Positions 14,357 to 23,550 of a DNA stretch of 33,020 nt are shown piece by piece (positions within the stretch are counted from its first letter, which is position 1; every line of letters starts with the position of its first letter). The DNA comes from an uncultured Eubacteriales bacterium (lineage in GTDB: Bacteria; Bacillota; Clostridia; Oscillospirales; Oscillospiraceae). Below the pieces are notes generated by a model. The model saw only the letters and a program-made list of their open reading frames with translations, did not search any database and had not been told where the DNA came from. The translations under genes were made by a program, and so were the position numbers. The stretch spans positions 1 through 33,020 of the forward strand of contig USEU01000020.1 of assembly GCA_900553805.1 (NCBI GenBank), given 5' to 3'.

Positions 14357-14581
14357 TTACTTTTTATTCTTTTTATCAAACAGCATGGATATTCCCAGTC
14401 CGCCCAGCACCAGCAGCATAGCGGAAGCCAGCGGTGTGGAGCTGCGGACGGCGCTGGCCTTGGACAGGTGAGCGCGCCCCGGCGGCGCTGCTCTCCACCT
14501 CTGGGCCTCCCCACGGATTCCGAAAAATGCCGTTATCAAGACCACCGCAGCACAGATCAGACACAAAATCCTTATTCCCAT
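14357..14581 (-). CDS. Small two-helix membrane protein of unknown function
   Basis: The predicted protein has 74 residues. An N-terminal hydrophobic segment (about 3-20, IRILCLICAAVVLITAFF) could be a signal or membrane helix. A second hydrophobic segment (about 50-68, LASAMLLVLGGLGISMLF) is followed by a basic DKKNKK tail, resembling the end of a cell-wall sorting signal but with no LPXTG motif. The ATG at 14581 follows GGGAGGA by nine bases, and a terminator lies downstream, which supports a real gene. I do not recognise the family. Confidence 0.55.
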   Translation of the reverse strand: MGIRILCLICAAVVLITAFFGIRGEAQRWRAAPPGRAHLSKASAVRSSTPLASAMLLVLGGLGISMLFDKKNKK

Positions 14582-14802
14582 TTTTCTGAATCCTCCCTTG
14601 AATGATTTCGGATTCAGTATACACGCGGCTCTCTCGGAAAAAGGTCTAACGGGCACTGCCGTGCCAGGAATCGAACGCCATTCTGCGCCCCGTTACCGCA
14701 TAATGAGCGCCGCCGGAATGCGAATGCTGGCCGTGCCCCCCGAAGGATCGGGCTGCGGGGGAAAACTTTTGTTAGCCTATGATTTTTTCGGTAAATGCAC
14801 GA

Positions 14803-14808
14803 TATAAT
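14803..14808 (+). promoter_or_regulatory. -10 box upstream of the GNAT remnant
   Basis: A perfect TATAAT lies about 38 bases before the ATG at 14846 with only a weak -35 near 14780. A GGAGG ribosome site follows. Bases 14582-14802 hold only a small hairpin (GGCAC/GTGCC near 14654) and no supported gene. Confidence 0.45.
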
Positions 14809-14845
14809 CCGTAAGAATGTTTGAAACAAGGAGGATGGATAGCGA

Positions 14846-14945
14846 ATGTACGAAACAGATCGGTTGATCCTGCGCAAAGCAGAATTCCGGGACTGGGAGG
14901 CGATGTACCGCAATGTCTGGAGCCACCCGGAGGCCGCCGGATATA
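14846..14945 (+). pseudogene. GNAT acetyltransferase remnant, N-terminal fragment only
   Basis: The first 30 or so codons read MYETDRLILRKAEFRDWEAM followed by YRNVWSHPEAA, which is the start of a RimJ/RimL-type GNAT N-acetyltransferase. After that the frame runs into the terminator and then the antisense of engB, with no acetyl-CoA-binding region. Promoter and ribosome site are still present. This looks like a gene cut by a deletion that placed the engB terminator next to its start. The fragment cannot be an active enzyme. Confidence 0.7.
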
Positions 14946-14947
14946 CG

Positions 14948-14986
14948 CGAAAATCCCTTGCCGCGCATCGGGTGCGGCAAGGGATT
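14948..14986 (-). terminator. Terminator after engB
   Basis: Perfect 13-base arms AATCCCTTGCCGC (14952-14964) and GCGGCAAGGGATT (14974-14986) enclose a 9-base loop, with a short T run following on the minus strand. It starts four bases after the engB stop and closes the lon-engB transcript. Confidence 0.85.
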
Positions 14987-14990
14987 CGTT

Positions 14991-15578
14991 TCATTTGGGC
15001 TCCACGGTATCCAGGATCAGCTTTACCAGGGCATCTCTTCCGTCCCCCTTTTCAGCAGAGAAAGGGATCACCGGGCAGCTGTCCGGCAGCTCCAGATCCT
15101 GGCGGATAAGCTGAAGATTCGGCACCAGCTCGCTTTTTTTCAGCTTGTCCATTTTGTTGGCCACCACCGCGAAGGGGCAGCCGCTGTCCAGGAACCAGCG
15201 GGCCATGGTGATGTCGTTGTTCGTGGGCGGGTGGCGGTAATCCACGATCAGAATGCCCAGGGTGATGCGGTTCGCGGCGAAGTAATCCTCCATCAGCTTG
15301 CCCCAGCGCTCTTTTTCGCTCTGGGAGACCTTGGCGAAGCCATAGCCGGGCAGGTCAACCAGGTAGCACTTCCGATCCAGCGTGAAATAATTCACGTGAA
15401 CAGTCTTACCGGGCTTATCCCCCACTCTGGCGAAATTCTTCCGCTGTAACAGCCGGTTGATTACGGAGGACTTACCCACGTTGGATTTTCCGGCGAAGGC
15501 AATCTCCGGCAGACGGTTGGCGGGAAAATCCTTCGGTGCGGCAGCGGAGATCAGGAATTCCACATTCTGAAAATTCAT
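14991..15578 (-). CDS. engB: Ribosome biogenesis GTP-binding protein EngB (YihA/YsxC)
   Basis: This 195-residue TrmE-Era-EngA-EngB-Septin-like GTPase is needed for large ribosomal subunit assembly. It has the G1 loop GKSNVGKSS (residues 30-38), G3 DLPGYGFAKV and G4 NKMDKL. Length and order match the family. It starts 11 bases after the lon stop with an AAGGGGGG ribosome site, so it is probably translated from the lon transcript. The lon-engB pairing is standard in Firmicutes. Confidence 0.96.
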   Translation of the reverse strand: MNFQNVEFLISAAAPKDFPANRLPEIAFAGKSNVGKSSVINRLLQRKNFARVGDKPGKTVHVNYFTLDRKCYLVDLPGYGFAKVSQSEKERWGKLMEDYFAANRITLGILIVDYRHPPTNNDITMARWFLDSGCPFAVVANKMDKLKKSELVPNLQLIRQDLELPDSCPVIPFSAEKGDGRDALVKLILDTVEPK

Positions 15579-15589
15579 CCGCGCCCCCC

Positions 15590-17989
15590 TTACTGCTGCA
15601 AACCGGGGCGGCGCAGCTTGGCGGCATCCTCCGGCAAGGTCCCCAGCACCGTGGGCGGCACCTCCACCTGGCGGTTCAGCGCGGCATCCAGCACGGTATC
15701 CACACTGCGGGCCGTGATGAAATTGAGCTGCTTGCGGACGGTCTGGTCGATTTCCTCCAGGTCCCGCTCGTTTTCGGCGGGGATGATCACCGTGCGGACG
15801 CCGTGCCGCAGGGCGGCCATGGTCTTTTCCTTCAGGCCGCCGATGCGCAGCACCCGGCCTCTCAGGGTCACCTCGCCGGTCATGGCCACATCCCGGCGCA
15901 CCGTTGCGCCGGTAAGGGCGGATACGATGGCGGTGGTCACCGTCACACCGGCGGAGGGGCCATCCTTGGGCACTGCCCCCTCCGGGAAATGGACGTGGAT
16001 ATCCTTGGTTTTATAGAAGTCCGGGGCAATGCCCAACTTGGCACAGTTGGCCCGGATGTAGCTCAGGGCGGCGTGGACGGATTCCTTCATCACATCGCCC
16101 AGGTTGCCGGTCAGCTCCAGCTTGCCGGTGCCCTCCATCACGTTTACCTCTACCTCCAGGGTCTCGCCGCCCACGGAAGTCCAGGCCAGGCCGGTAACCA
16201 GGCCCACCTGATCCGTGCCGGGCAGACGGTCGGGCAGGAATTTCCGAACGCCCAGGAACTGCTCCATATTGGCGCAGGTCACCGTCACCCGCTTCATATC
16301 GGGATCGCTCAGCAGCTGCATATCTGTCTTGCGGCAGATATCGCCGATGGAGCGCTCCAGATTCCGCACGCCGGATTCCCGGGTGTAGCACTCGATGATC
16401 TCCCGGATGGCATCGTCGGTGATGCGCAGCTGGGACTTTTTCAGCCCGTGCTTGGCAAGCTGCTTGGGCACCAGATGGTTCTTGGCGATCATCAGCTTTT
16501 CTTCATCCGTATAGGAATTCAGCTCGATGACCTCCATCCGATCCAGCAGCGGGCGGGGCACCGTATCCAGGGTATTGGCGGTGGTGATAAACATCACGTT
16601 GGACAGGTCAAATGGGATTTCCAGATAGTGATCCCGATAGGAGTGGTTTTGCTCCGCGTCCAGAACCTCCAGCAGCGCGGCGCTGGGGTCGCCCCGATAG
16701 TCGCTGCCCATCTTGTCGATCTCGTCCAGCAGCAGCACCGGGTTGCAGGTGCCCGCCTGGGTCATGGCCGCCATGATCCGGCCGGGCATAGCCCCCACAT
16801 AGGTCTTGCGGTGGCCGCGGATATCCGCCTCGTCATGGACGCCGCCCAGGGAGATACGCACCATTTTGCGGTTCAGGCTCCGGGCGATGGAATAGGAGAT
16901 AGAGGTCTTGCCCACACCCGGAGGGCCGACCAGGCAGAGAATCTGAGGCGGCATGTGCGGGGCCAGCTGGCGGACGGCAATGGTTTCCAGAATCCGCTGC
17001 TTTACCTTTTCCAGGCCGAAGTGGTCATGCTCCAGGATTTTGGAGACCGCCTGGACATCCAGCCGCTCCCTGGAGTATTTGCCCCAGGGCAGATCCAGCA
17101 CGGTATCCAGATAGTTGCGCAGCACCGAGGCCTCGGATGAGCCAAAGGGCTGCTTTTTCAGCTTCATGGCGTCCTTCAGGAGCTTATTGCGGTATTCCTC
17201 CTTCAGGGGAAGGGCATCGATGCGGGCGGTGTCCTCGTCGTATTCCTCTTCCTCGTCGCCCTCGCCCAGCTCCTCACGGATGGTTCGCATCTGCTCGCGC
17301 AGGTAGTAATCCCGCTGGTTCTGATCGATGGCGGCCCGGGTCTTATCCTGAATTTCGGATTCCAGGCGCAGTACCTCCAGCTCCTTGGTCAGGTAGGTCA
17401 CCGCCATCTCCAGGCGGCGGGTGGGGTTGAGCTGGAGCAGAAGCTTTGTCTTTTCCGTATAATCCAGGCCGGAATTCTGGGCAATGCAGTCGGCCACAAA
17501 GCCGCTCTTCTCGCTGGCCAGCATCCGCAGCTGCACCATCTGGGCCGGATGATCGGTCAGCTCCAGATAGGAATTATACAGAGTGCAGGCCTCCCGGCGC
17601 AGCGCCTTGCCCTTGGGAGAATCCACTTCCTCCGGGCAGGGGACGGACTCCACCAGCGCGCTGAGGAACGGCTCGGTCTGCTGCATCTGGGCAATCCTGG
17701 CACGGGCCAGGCCGGTGACCAGGACACGGAGATTTTCCTCCGGGGCGTTGAGCAGCTGCTTGATGCGCACCACCGTGCCCACGGCGCACAAGTCGGAAAG
17801 CTTGGGATCATCCACCAGAATGTCCTTCTGGGGCACCAGGAACAGAATCTGATCCTTCTTCATGGCAGCGTCCAGCGCCATGGCCGACTTGGTTCTGCCC
17901 ACATCAAAGTGGACGGTCTGCTCGGGGTAGACGGCCAGGCCCCGCAGCGCGAGAACAGGCATGGAGCCTGCATAAGTAATTTCAGACAA
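15590..17989 (-). CDS. lon: ATP-dependent protease Lon (LonA type)
   Basis: This 799-residue cytoplasmic protease has an N-terminal substrate-binding domain (about 8-200), a coiled-coil and AAA+ module with Walker A GPPGVGKTS and Walker B LLLDEIDKMG, and a C-terminal protease domain. Ser679 lies in PKDGPSAG, and the catalytic Lys (about 722) is in GGLKEKT, the Ser-Lys dyad of Lon. The only well-placed start is TTG at 17989, nine bases after AAGGAGG. It follows clpX by 60 bases and precedes engB, forming a proteolysis cluster. A rarer start codon may lower its expression. Confidence 0.96.
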   Translation of the reverse strand: MSEITYAGSMPVLALRGLAVYPEQTVHFDVGRTKSAMALDAAMKKDQILFLVPQKDILVDDPKLSDLCAVGTVVRIKQLLNAPEENLRVLVTGLARARIAQMQQTEPFLSALVESVPCPEEVDSPKGKALRREACTLYNSYLELTDHPAQMVQLRMLASEKSGFVADCIAQNSGLDYTEKTKLLLQLNPTRRLEMAVTYLTKELEVLRLESEIQDKTRAAIDQNQRDYYLREQMRTIREELGEGDEEEEYDEDTARIDALPLKEEYRNKLLKDAMKLKKQPFGSSEASVLRNYLDTVLDLPWGKYSRERLDVQAVSKILEHDHFGLEKVKQRILETIAVRQLAPHMPPQILCLVGPPGVGKTSISYSIARSLNRKMVRISLGGVHDEADIRGHRKTYVGAMPGRIMAAMTQAGTCNPVLLLDEIDKMGSDYRGDPSAALLEVLDAEQNHSYRDHYLEIPFDLSNVMFITTANTLDTVPRPLLDRMEVIELNSYTDEEKLMIAKNHLVPKQLAKHGLKKSQLRITDDAIREIIECYTRESGVRNLERSIGDICRKTDMQLLSDPDMKRVTVTCANMEQFLGVRKFLPDRLPGTDQVGLVTGLAWTSVGGETLEVEVNVMEGTGKLELTGNLGDVMKESVHAALSYIRANCAKLGIAPDFYKTKDIHVHFPEGAVPKDGPSAGVTVTTAIVSALTGATVRRDVAMTGEVTLRGRVLRIGGLKEKTMAALRHGVRTVIIPAENERDLEEIDQTVRKQLNFITARSVDTVLDAALNRQVEVPPTVLGTLPEDAAKLRRPGLQQ

Positions 17990-18049
17990 GGGATGATCCC
18001 TCCTTACTTGGGTAATGGAAAAAGGGGATAGAAACCTACCCCCTTGCGT

Positions 18050-19309
18050 TTATTGTTTTCCTGCCAGCTTTTCCCGGGGGTGGCTGGCATCCCGGATGAT
18101 CTGGGCAGGCGCGCCGTCCACGCACTCCGGCGTGATGACGACCTTCTGGATGCTCAGGTCCGACGGGATCTGGTACATGATGCCGGTCATGAGCTTCTCC
18201 ATAATGGCGCGCAGACCTCTGGCTCCAATCTCCCGCTCCAGGGCCTTCTGCGCAATGCGCTGAAGCGCCTCGTCGGTGATCTCCAGGCTGACCCCGTCCA
18301 TGCTCAGGAGCGCCTGGTACTGCTTGCACAGGGCGTTCTTCGGCTCCACCATAATGCGGACCAGGTCTTCTTTGGTCAGGCTCTGCAAATTGGTGATGAC
18401 GGGCATACGGCCCACCAGCTCCGGGATGATGCCAAATTTCAGCAGATCGTGGGGCTCCACCTGGGCAAGGATCTTGCCCACGTCCCGCTTCTTCCGGCTC
18501 TCCACCGGGGAATCGAAGCCGATGGCGGAGCGGTCGGTCCGGGCCTCGATGATCTTATCCAGGCCATCGAAGGCGCCGCCGCAGATAAACAGGATGTTGG
18601 TGGTATCCACCTGGATCATCTCCTGCTGGGGATGCTTGCGGCCGCCCTGGGGGGGAACACCGGCGACGGTGCCCTCCAGGATTTTCAGCAGCGCCTGCTG
18701 CACGCCCTCGCCGGAAACGTCCCGGGTGATGGAGGTGTTCTCGCTCTTGCGGGCGATCTTATCCATTTCGTCAATGTAAATGATGCCGGTCTGCGCCCGC
18801 TCCACATCGAAATCGGCGGCTTGCAGCAGGCGAAGCAGGATATTCTCCACATCGTCGCCCACGTAACCTGCCTCGGTGAGTGTGGTGGCGTCGGCAATGG
18901 CAAAGGGCACATTCAGAATCTTGGCCAGGGTCTGGGCAAAGAGGGTCTTGCCGGAGCCGGTGGGGCCGATCAGAAGAATGTTGCTCTTTTGCAGCTCCAC
19001 ATCGGTGTTGCCGCCAAAGTAAATGCGCTTGTAATGATTGTACACCGCCACGGACAGGGCGACCTTGGCCTCCTCCTGCCCGACGATGTAATGATCCATG
19101 AACGCCTTGATCTCAATGGGGGTGGGCAGTTTATCCAGCGTGGGGTGGCCGCCCTGGCCCACATCGATCTCGTCACGCAGCAGGTCGCTGCACGCATGCA
19201 CACAATCGCTGCAAATATACACGCCCGGGCCGGCAATCATTTTTGAGGTCTGATTCTCCCGCTTTCCGCAGAAGCTGCAGCGAATCTGCTGCTCTGAATT
19301 TCTTGCCAT
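18050..19309 (-). CDS. clpX: ATP-dependent Clp protease ATP-binding subunit ClpX
   Basis: This 419-residue AAA+ unfoldase feeds substrates to ClpP. The N-terminal zinc domain has Cys11, Cys14, Cys33 and Cys36 (CSFCG, ICSDC). The AAA+ domain has Walker A GPTGSGKT, Walker [11 protein letters not shown] and the GYVGDDVE pore loop. An IGF-type loop that docks on ClpP is present as AIGFDSP. It starts 26 bases after the clpP stop. Length and order are canonical. Confidence 0.97.
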   Translation of the reverse strand: MARNSEQQIRCSFCGKRENQTSKMIAGPGVYICSDCVHACSDLLRDEIDVGQGGHPTLDKLPTPIEIKAFMDHYIVGQEEAKVALSVAVYNHYKRIYFGGNTDVELQKSNILLIGPTGSGKTLFAQTLAKILNVPFAIADATTLTEAGYVGDDVENILLRLLQAADFDVERAQTGIIYIDEMDKIARKSENTSITRDVSGEGVQQALLKILEGTVAGVPPQGGRKHPQQEMIQVDTTNILFICGGAFDGLDKIIEARTDRSAIGFDSPVESRKKRDVGKILAQVEPHDLLKFGIIPELVGRMPVITNLQSLTKEDLVRIMVEPKNALCKQYQALLSMDGVSLEITDEALQRIAQKALEREIGARGLRAIMEKLMTGIMYQIPSDLSIQKVVITPECVDGAPAQIIRDASHPREKLAGKQ

Positions 19310-19335
19310 GAAGGCATTACCTCATTTCCAAATAA

Positions 19336-19917
19336 TCAATGATGCTCCAGCACCCGGTCGATCAGGCCAAAGTCCTTGGCCTCCTGCGCCATCATAAAGT
19401 TATCCCGTTCGCAGGCGGCGGTGACCTCCTCGATGGTCCGGCCCGTGTTTTCGGCCAGGATGCGGTTCATCCGCTCCTTCACGGTTTGCAGGCGCTTCAG
19501 ATGGATGGCCATATCCGTGATCTGCCCCTGGGTACCGGCGCTGGGCTGGTGGATCATAATCTCGGAATTGGGCAGCGCCATCCGCTTGCCCTTGGTGCCC
19601 GCGCTGAGCAGGAAAGCGGCCATGGAGGCGGCCAGACCTACGCAGATGGTGGCCACGTCGCACTTGATATACTGCATGGTGTCATAGATGGCCATGCCAG
19701 CCGTTACGCTTCCGCCGGGGCTGTTGATATAAAACTGAATGTCCTTGTCCGGATCCTGGGCCTCCAGGTACAGCAGCTGCGCCACCACCAGGCTGGCGGT
19801 GGTATCGTTGACCTCCTCGGACAGGAAAATAATGCGGTCGTTCAGCAGGCGGGAAAAAATATCATAGCTGCGCTCTCCGCGGCTGGTCTGCTCAACAACA
19901 TAGGGTACTAAACTCAT
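19336..19917 (-). CDS. clpP: ATP-dependent Clp protease proteolytic subunit ClpP
   Basis: This 193-residue serine peptidase forms the tetradecameric Clp chamber. The catalytic triad is Ser98 (GLAASMA), His123 (MIHQPS) and Asp172 (CERD). The ATG at 19917 follows AAGGAGA by seven bases and gives the usual N-terminus [20 protein letters not shown]; an upstream in-frame ATG is not preferred. The unit runs tig-clpP-clpX-lon-engB. A hairpin lies between tig and clpP. Confidence 0.97.
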   Translation of the reverse strand: MSLVPYVVEQTSRGERSYDIFSRLLNDRIIFLSEEVNDTTASLVVAQLLYLEAQDPDKDIQFYINSPGGSVTAGMAIYDTMQYIKCDVATICVGLAASMAAFLLSAGTKGKRMALPNSEIMIHQPSAGTQGQITDMAIHLKRLQTVKERMNRILAENTGRTIEEVTAACERDNFMMAQEAKDFGLIDRVLEHH

Positions 19918-19956
19918 GGTGATGTCTCCTTTCATAGAGAAAACGCTTCAAAGCCT

Positions 19957-19977
19957 CCCGGCTGAAACCCAGCCGGG
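19957..19977 (-). other. Stem-loop between tig and clpP
   Basis: Perfect 8-base arms CCCGGCTG (19957-19964) and CAGCCGGG (19970-19977) enclose a 5-base loop, with no T tract. It is probably a processing or partial-termination hairpin in the 169-base gap. No clear clpP promoter or CtsR operator was recognised there. Confidence 0.5.
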
Positions 19978-20086
19978 TGCCTCGCGCACGTTCCGGCGCA
20001 AAAACACGGCGGCTGGGACAAATTCAGGAATTTCCGCAGGCGGCTTGAAGGTGCCTTTGAAACATTCTAACCATCGAGACGGGCGC

Positions 20087-21391
20087 TTATTCCTCGGTCT
20101 TCTCCTCTGCCTTGGGAGCCACGGCAACGGCGCTGTCCACGATGATCTGGACGGCCTTGCGGGTCTTGAGGCTCTCGGTCAGTTCGGCAGCAGGGACCAT
20201 CTCCTTGACCTTGTCGGCTTCCATCTCGTACTGCTTGGCCAGGGACTCGATCTCAGCGGCGATCTCCTCGTCGGTGACGGCCACGTTCTCCACCTCGGCG
20301 ATCTTCTCCAGGGTAACGGAAACCTTGGCCTGCTTCTCAGCGGAGGGACGGAAAGCATTGCGCATGGTACTCACGTCGCCGCCCATCATCTTGGCGTACT
20401 GCTCCATGGAGTAGCCGCCCATTTGCAGCTGGTAGGCAAAGCGCTCCATCTGGGTGTCCAGCTCCCGCTCGATCAGGGCGTTGGGCAGGTCCACGGTGGT
20501 ATTCTCGGCGGCCTTGTCCACACAGGCAGTCTCAAAATTGGTCTGGGCAGTCTTCTCGGCCCGCTCCAGCGCCTTGGCGCGGATGTCGGCCTTCAGTGCC
20601 TCCAGGGTATCAAACTCGGAGACGTCCTTGGCAAACTCGTCATCCATTTCGGGCACGATGGTTTCGGTGATCTTATTGACCTTCACGTGGAACACCACGG
20701 CCTTACCGGCCAGATCCTTGTGATAATCCTGGGGGAAGGTGATGTCGATGTCCTTCTCCTCGCCGGCGGACATGCCCACGATCTGCTCCTCAAAGCCGGG
20801 GACAAAGGAGCCGCTGCCCAGCTTCAGGTCGTGATTCTCGCCCTTGCCGCCCTCGAAGGGAACGCCGTTGTCGAAGCCCTCAAAATCGATGTTGGCGGTG
20901 TCGCCCAGCTTGGCGGGGCCGTCCACGGTCTCAATGGCAGCCACGTTCTGGGCCATCTGGTCCAGCTCGGCCTGCACCTGCTCGTCGGTCACGGTGACCT
21001 GAGCCTTCTCCACTTCCAGGCCCTTGTACTGGCCCAGGGTGACCTCGGGATAGATCTCGGTGGTGAGGGTCAAGGTGACGATGTTGTCATCGCTGATCTG
21101 CATATCGGTCAGGTCGGGGCGGCCCACAGCCTTGAAGCCCTCCTGATGGGCGATGGCAAAGTCATAAATCTCAGGGAAGATCTCTTCCAGGCCGTCTTCA
21201 TAGAAAACGTGCGCGCCGTACATGCTCTCGATCATTTTCCGGGTGGCCTTGCCCTTACGGAAGCCGGGGACCATGATATTCTTGCGGGCCTTCAGATAGG
21301 CCTTATTGACGCCGGATTCCATCAATTCCTTGTCGATCTCCACCACCACGGTGGCCTTATTGCCGTTCTTTTCTACGCTATTGACTTTCAT
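20087..21391 (-). CDS. tig: Trigger factor (ribosome-associated chaperone and prolyl isomerase)
   Basis: This 434-residue chaperone binds nascent chains at the ribosome exit tunnel. The N-terminal ribosome-binding domain contains the GFRKGKATRKMIE signature, near residue 43. The FKBP-type isomerase domain (about 145-240) includes GDTANIDFEGF and FVPGFEEQIVGM. A helical C-terminal chaperone arm and an acidic tail (EEKTEE) follow. The ATG at 21391 has GGGAGGAAA seven bases upstream. It has its own promoter and heads the protease cluster. Confidence 0.96.
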   Translation of the reverse strand: MKVNSVEKNGNKATVVVEIDKELMESGVNKAYLKARKNIMVPGFRKGKATRKMIESMYGAHVFYEDGLEEIFPEIYDFAIAHQEGFKAVGRPDLTDMQISDDNIVTLTLTTEIYPEVTLGQYKGLEVEKAQVTVTDEQVQAELDQMAQNVAAIETVDGPAKLGDTANIDFEGFDNGVPFEGGKGENHDLKLGSGSFVPGFEEQIVGMSAGEEKDIDITFPQDYHKDLAGKAVVFHVKVNKITETIVPEMDDEFAKDVSEFDTLEALKADIRAKALERAEKTAQTNFETACVDKAAENTTVDLPNALIERELDTQMERFAYQLQMGGYSMEQYAKMMGGDVSTMRNAFRPSAEKQAKVSVTLEKIAEVENVAVTDEEIAAEIESLAKQYEMEADKVKEMVPAAELTESLKTRKAVQIIVDSAVAVAPKAEEKTEE

Positions 21392-21459
21392 TTGAATATT
21401 TCCTCCCAATCGGAGCCGCAGTGCGGCGCCTTTCTATGTCATTATGATTCAGCCGATAT

Positions 21460-21488
21460 ATTCTATCAAAATAAATCCGGGTTGTCCA
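21460..21488 (-). promoter_or_regulatory. Predicted tig promoter
   Basis: On the minus strand TGGACA (21488-21483), 17 bases, then TAGAAT (21465-21460) with an extended TGA before it. This would drive tig and possibly the whole clpP-clpX-lon-engB string. Confidence 0.7.
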
Positions 21489-21527
21489 CACATTTCTGAA
21501 AAGTTTTCTAATATTTCACATTATTTT

Positions 21528-22217
21528 CTAAGGAAGAATTTTCTGCGGCTCGAAATTTATGAAATCTGCTGCCAGCAGCCGATAATCGATCCCATCGTGC
21601 TGTCCTTCCAGCGCCAGGCGGTGGCTGGGGCCGTGAAGATGGGCATAAAAGCAGCGGCGCACCTCATAGCGGCGGAGCAGCTCCAGGATCTCCGGGCACT
21701 CATAGCCCTTGCTGCGGGGCGGGTAGTGGAGGAACACCAGCTTGGGCCGTTCCCCTGCCACCTTCAAAGACGCCTCCAGGCGGATCAGCTCCCGCTTGAA
21801 GATCTTCTCGTCGTGGGGCGTTCCCCGCTTTTCCTCGTAGTTCCAGCCCCGGGTGCCGCAGATGGCATAGCCATCATATTCATAAAAATTGTTGTTCAGA
21901 ATATGCATATCCGTCAGCCGGTTCTCCTGGCAGAATTTCTGAAATTTGGCGGCGGTGCTCCACCAGTAGTCGTGATTCCCCTTGAGGATGATCTTCCGGC
22001 CCGGGATCCGGGCGATCCACTCAAAGTCCGCCTTGGCGGACTCCAGATCCAGCGCCCAGCTCAGGTCTCCCATCAGCACGGTAGTGTCCTCCGGCCGGAG
22101 GATGGAGATGCCCCGGCGGAGCTTCTCCATATAGCCCACCCAAGCGCCGCCGAATATATCCATGGGCTTGGGCGCACCCAGACACAAATGCAAATCCCCA
22201 ATGGCGTACAGCGCCAT
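21528..22217 (-). CDS. Calcineurin-like metallophosphoesterase
   Basis: This 229-residue protein has the metal-binding motifs of the calcineurin-like superfamily in order: GDLHL (residues 7-11), GDLSW, GNHDYWW, LHYPP and HLHG. Two metal ions are expected in the active site. No signal peptide or membrane helix is visible. The ATG at 22217 follows AAGGAGGTG and lies 11 bases after the dipeptidase stop, so it is the last gene of the lepB operon. The substrate is unknown. An in-frame upstream extension read through the dipeptidase gene is not real. Confidence 0.88.
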   Translation of the reverse strand: MALYAIGDLHLCLGAPKPMDIFGGAWVGYMEKLRRGISILRPEDTTVLMGDLSWALDLESAKADFEWIARIPGRKIILKGNHDYWWSTAAKFQKFCQENRLTDMHILNNNFYEYDGYAICGTRGWNYEEKRGTPHDEKIFKRELIRLEASLKVAGERPKLVFLHYPPRSKGYECPEILELLRRYEVRRCFYAHLHGPSHRLALEGQHDGIDYRLLAADFINFEPQKILP

Positions 22218-22228
22218 GTGGCACCTCC

Positions 22229-23188
22229 TTATGCTTTCTTTTCTGCGGCACGCAGGACATTCAGGGCGTTGTTCCAGAAAATATCCCGGATCAGTGTCTC
22301 CCCTGCCCCCCGCTGAAGCAGCCGGTCGGCCAGCGCCGGATAGCTTTCGATGCCGGTGAAGCCCTGGGCAAAGGCCGAGCAGCCGTCCAGATCGCCGCCC
22401 AGGGCGATGTGGGTGCCGTCGGGATCCAGCTCCAGGAAATGGAAAACATGGTCGCAGACGGTATCCAGCGTCGGCTTCTCTCCCAGAAAATCCGCGTACT
22501 GGTTGATGCCCGCCACGCCGCCGGTGCGGCAGATGGCGCGGAACATGTCGTCGGTCAGGTTGCGGGAGTGGCCGCACAGGGCGCGGCTGTTGGAGTGGGA
22601 AGCAACCACCGGGGCCTGGGTAATGTCCATGATGTCCCAGAAGCCCTCATCACTGATGTGACTCACGTCCACCAGGATGCCCAGGCGCTGCGCTTCCCTC
22701 ACGTATTGCCTGCCCTTTTCCGTCAGGCCGCCGCCGGTAACATTGGAGCCGGTGAGCACATTGGACTCATTCCATCCCAGAGTGGAGATACGGAAACCGA
22801 TCTGATGCAGGTTTTCCAGCAGCTCCGGGTCAAAATCAAAGCCCGCCGGGCCTTCGATGGTGAGAATGGCGGACATCTTCCCCGCCTCCCGGTTGGCCTC
22901 CACCTCGTCCGCCGTATAGGCGAAGCGGATCAGGCGCTTGTTTTTATCCACCTCCCGCTGGATGGTAGCCAGCTCCCGCTCAAATACCAGCACGGGAGAA
23001 ATTCCGAACCGCTCCTGCATCATGGGGGTGGTGTAGCAGGCGAAGCACTGACAGTAGCCCCCCAGCCGGGCGGCACGCTCCAGATCGATGTGGAAGATAT
23101 TCTTCTTCAGGCTCCCCGCTTCGTTGACCGTCTCGCCAAGCAGGGCCAGAGCCGTATCGCAATGTAGATCAAAAACAGGTATGTTCAT
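22229..23188 (-). CDS. Membrane-dipeptidase family (M19) peptidase
   Basis: This 319-residue zinc peptidase of the renal dipeptidase family cleaves dipeptides. Metal ligands are visible in DLHCDT (residues 7-12), TIEGPAG (bridging Glu), DVSHISDEGFWD, SHSNSRAL and GGDLDGC. It has no signal peptide, so it is cytoplasmic, as in many bacterial members. The ATG overlaps the yraN stop by four bases (ATGA) and has an upstream GGAGG. It belongs to the lepB-rbgA-rnhB-yraN operon. It could recycle D-containing dipeptides, but specificity cannot be read from sequence. Confidence 0.93.
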   Translation of the reverse strand: MNIPVFDLHCDTALALLGETVNEAGSLKKNIFHIDLERAARLGGYCQCFACYTTPMMQERFGISPVLVFERELATIQREVDKNKRLIRFAYTADEVEANREAGKMSAILTIEGPAGFDFDPELLENLHQIGFRISTLGWNESNVLTGSNVTGGGLTEKGRQYVREAQRLGILVDVSHISDEGFWDIMDITQAPVVASHSNSRALCGHSRNLTDDMFRAICRTGGVAGINQYADFLGEKPTLDTVCDHVFHFLELDPDGTHIALGGDLDGCSAFAQGFTGIESYPALADRLLQRGAGETLIRDIFWNNALNVLRAAEKKA

Positions 23189-23550
23189 TGAAAGGCATCC
23201 TCCAAATGGTTGATCTCCGGGTTTGCGGTCTGGGTCCCCTGGGGCGCGTAGATCTCGATCACATCGAACCGGGGCTGAAGCTCCGTGGGATGCCAGGAAA
23301 GGTACAGCGCCGCCGTGGAACAGATGCGGTTCTGCTTCCGCCAGTCCACGAATTCCCGCGCCTGGGCAAACGCCGCATCCTTGCGCAGCTTTACCTCCAC
23401 AAAGACCAGATAGCTTCGGTTGGCGGCGATCAGGTCGATCTCCCCCACCCGGCAGCGGTAATTTACGGCAACGATCTTATAATGCTTCCGGCGCAGGTAT
23501 TCCGCCGCCGCAGCCTCGCCCCAGGCCCCCAGCAGATTACTTCTGCTCAT
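23185..23550 (-). CDS. yraN: YraN family protein (UPF0102, nuclease-like fold)
   Basis: This 121-residue protein has the restriction-endonuclease-like core typical of YraN: GAWGEAAAAEYL, then NYRCRVGEIDLIA, and FVEVKLR, giving the E-D-ExK acidic set. Its natural role is not well established; the family is usually beside rnhB. It overlaps the end of rnhB by 14 bases and the start of the dipeptidase gene by four, so translation is probably coupled. Length is normal for the family. Confidence 0.92.
   Translation of the reverse strand: MSRSNLLGAWGEAAAAEYLRRKHYKIVAVNYRCRVGEIDLIAANRSYLVFVEVKLRKDAAFAQAREFVDWRKQNRICSTAALYLSWHPTELQPRFDVIEIYAPQGTQTANPEINHLEDAFQ

Noticed and set aside
14650..14720. A GTTCGATTCC box on the minus strand resembling a tRNA T-arm
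   Set aside because: The T-stem does not pair, and no acceptor, D-arm or anticodon arm can be built around it.
15536..17140. A long plus-strand open frame opposite lon
   Set aside because: It lies antisense to conserved Lon domains and reads as low-complexity His/Gln/Gly-rich sequence without a ribosome site.
22218..22577. N-terminal extension of the metallophosphoesterase
   Set aside because: It is the dipeptidase gene in another frame, rich in Arg and Pro; a strong ribosome site marks the start at 22217.
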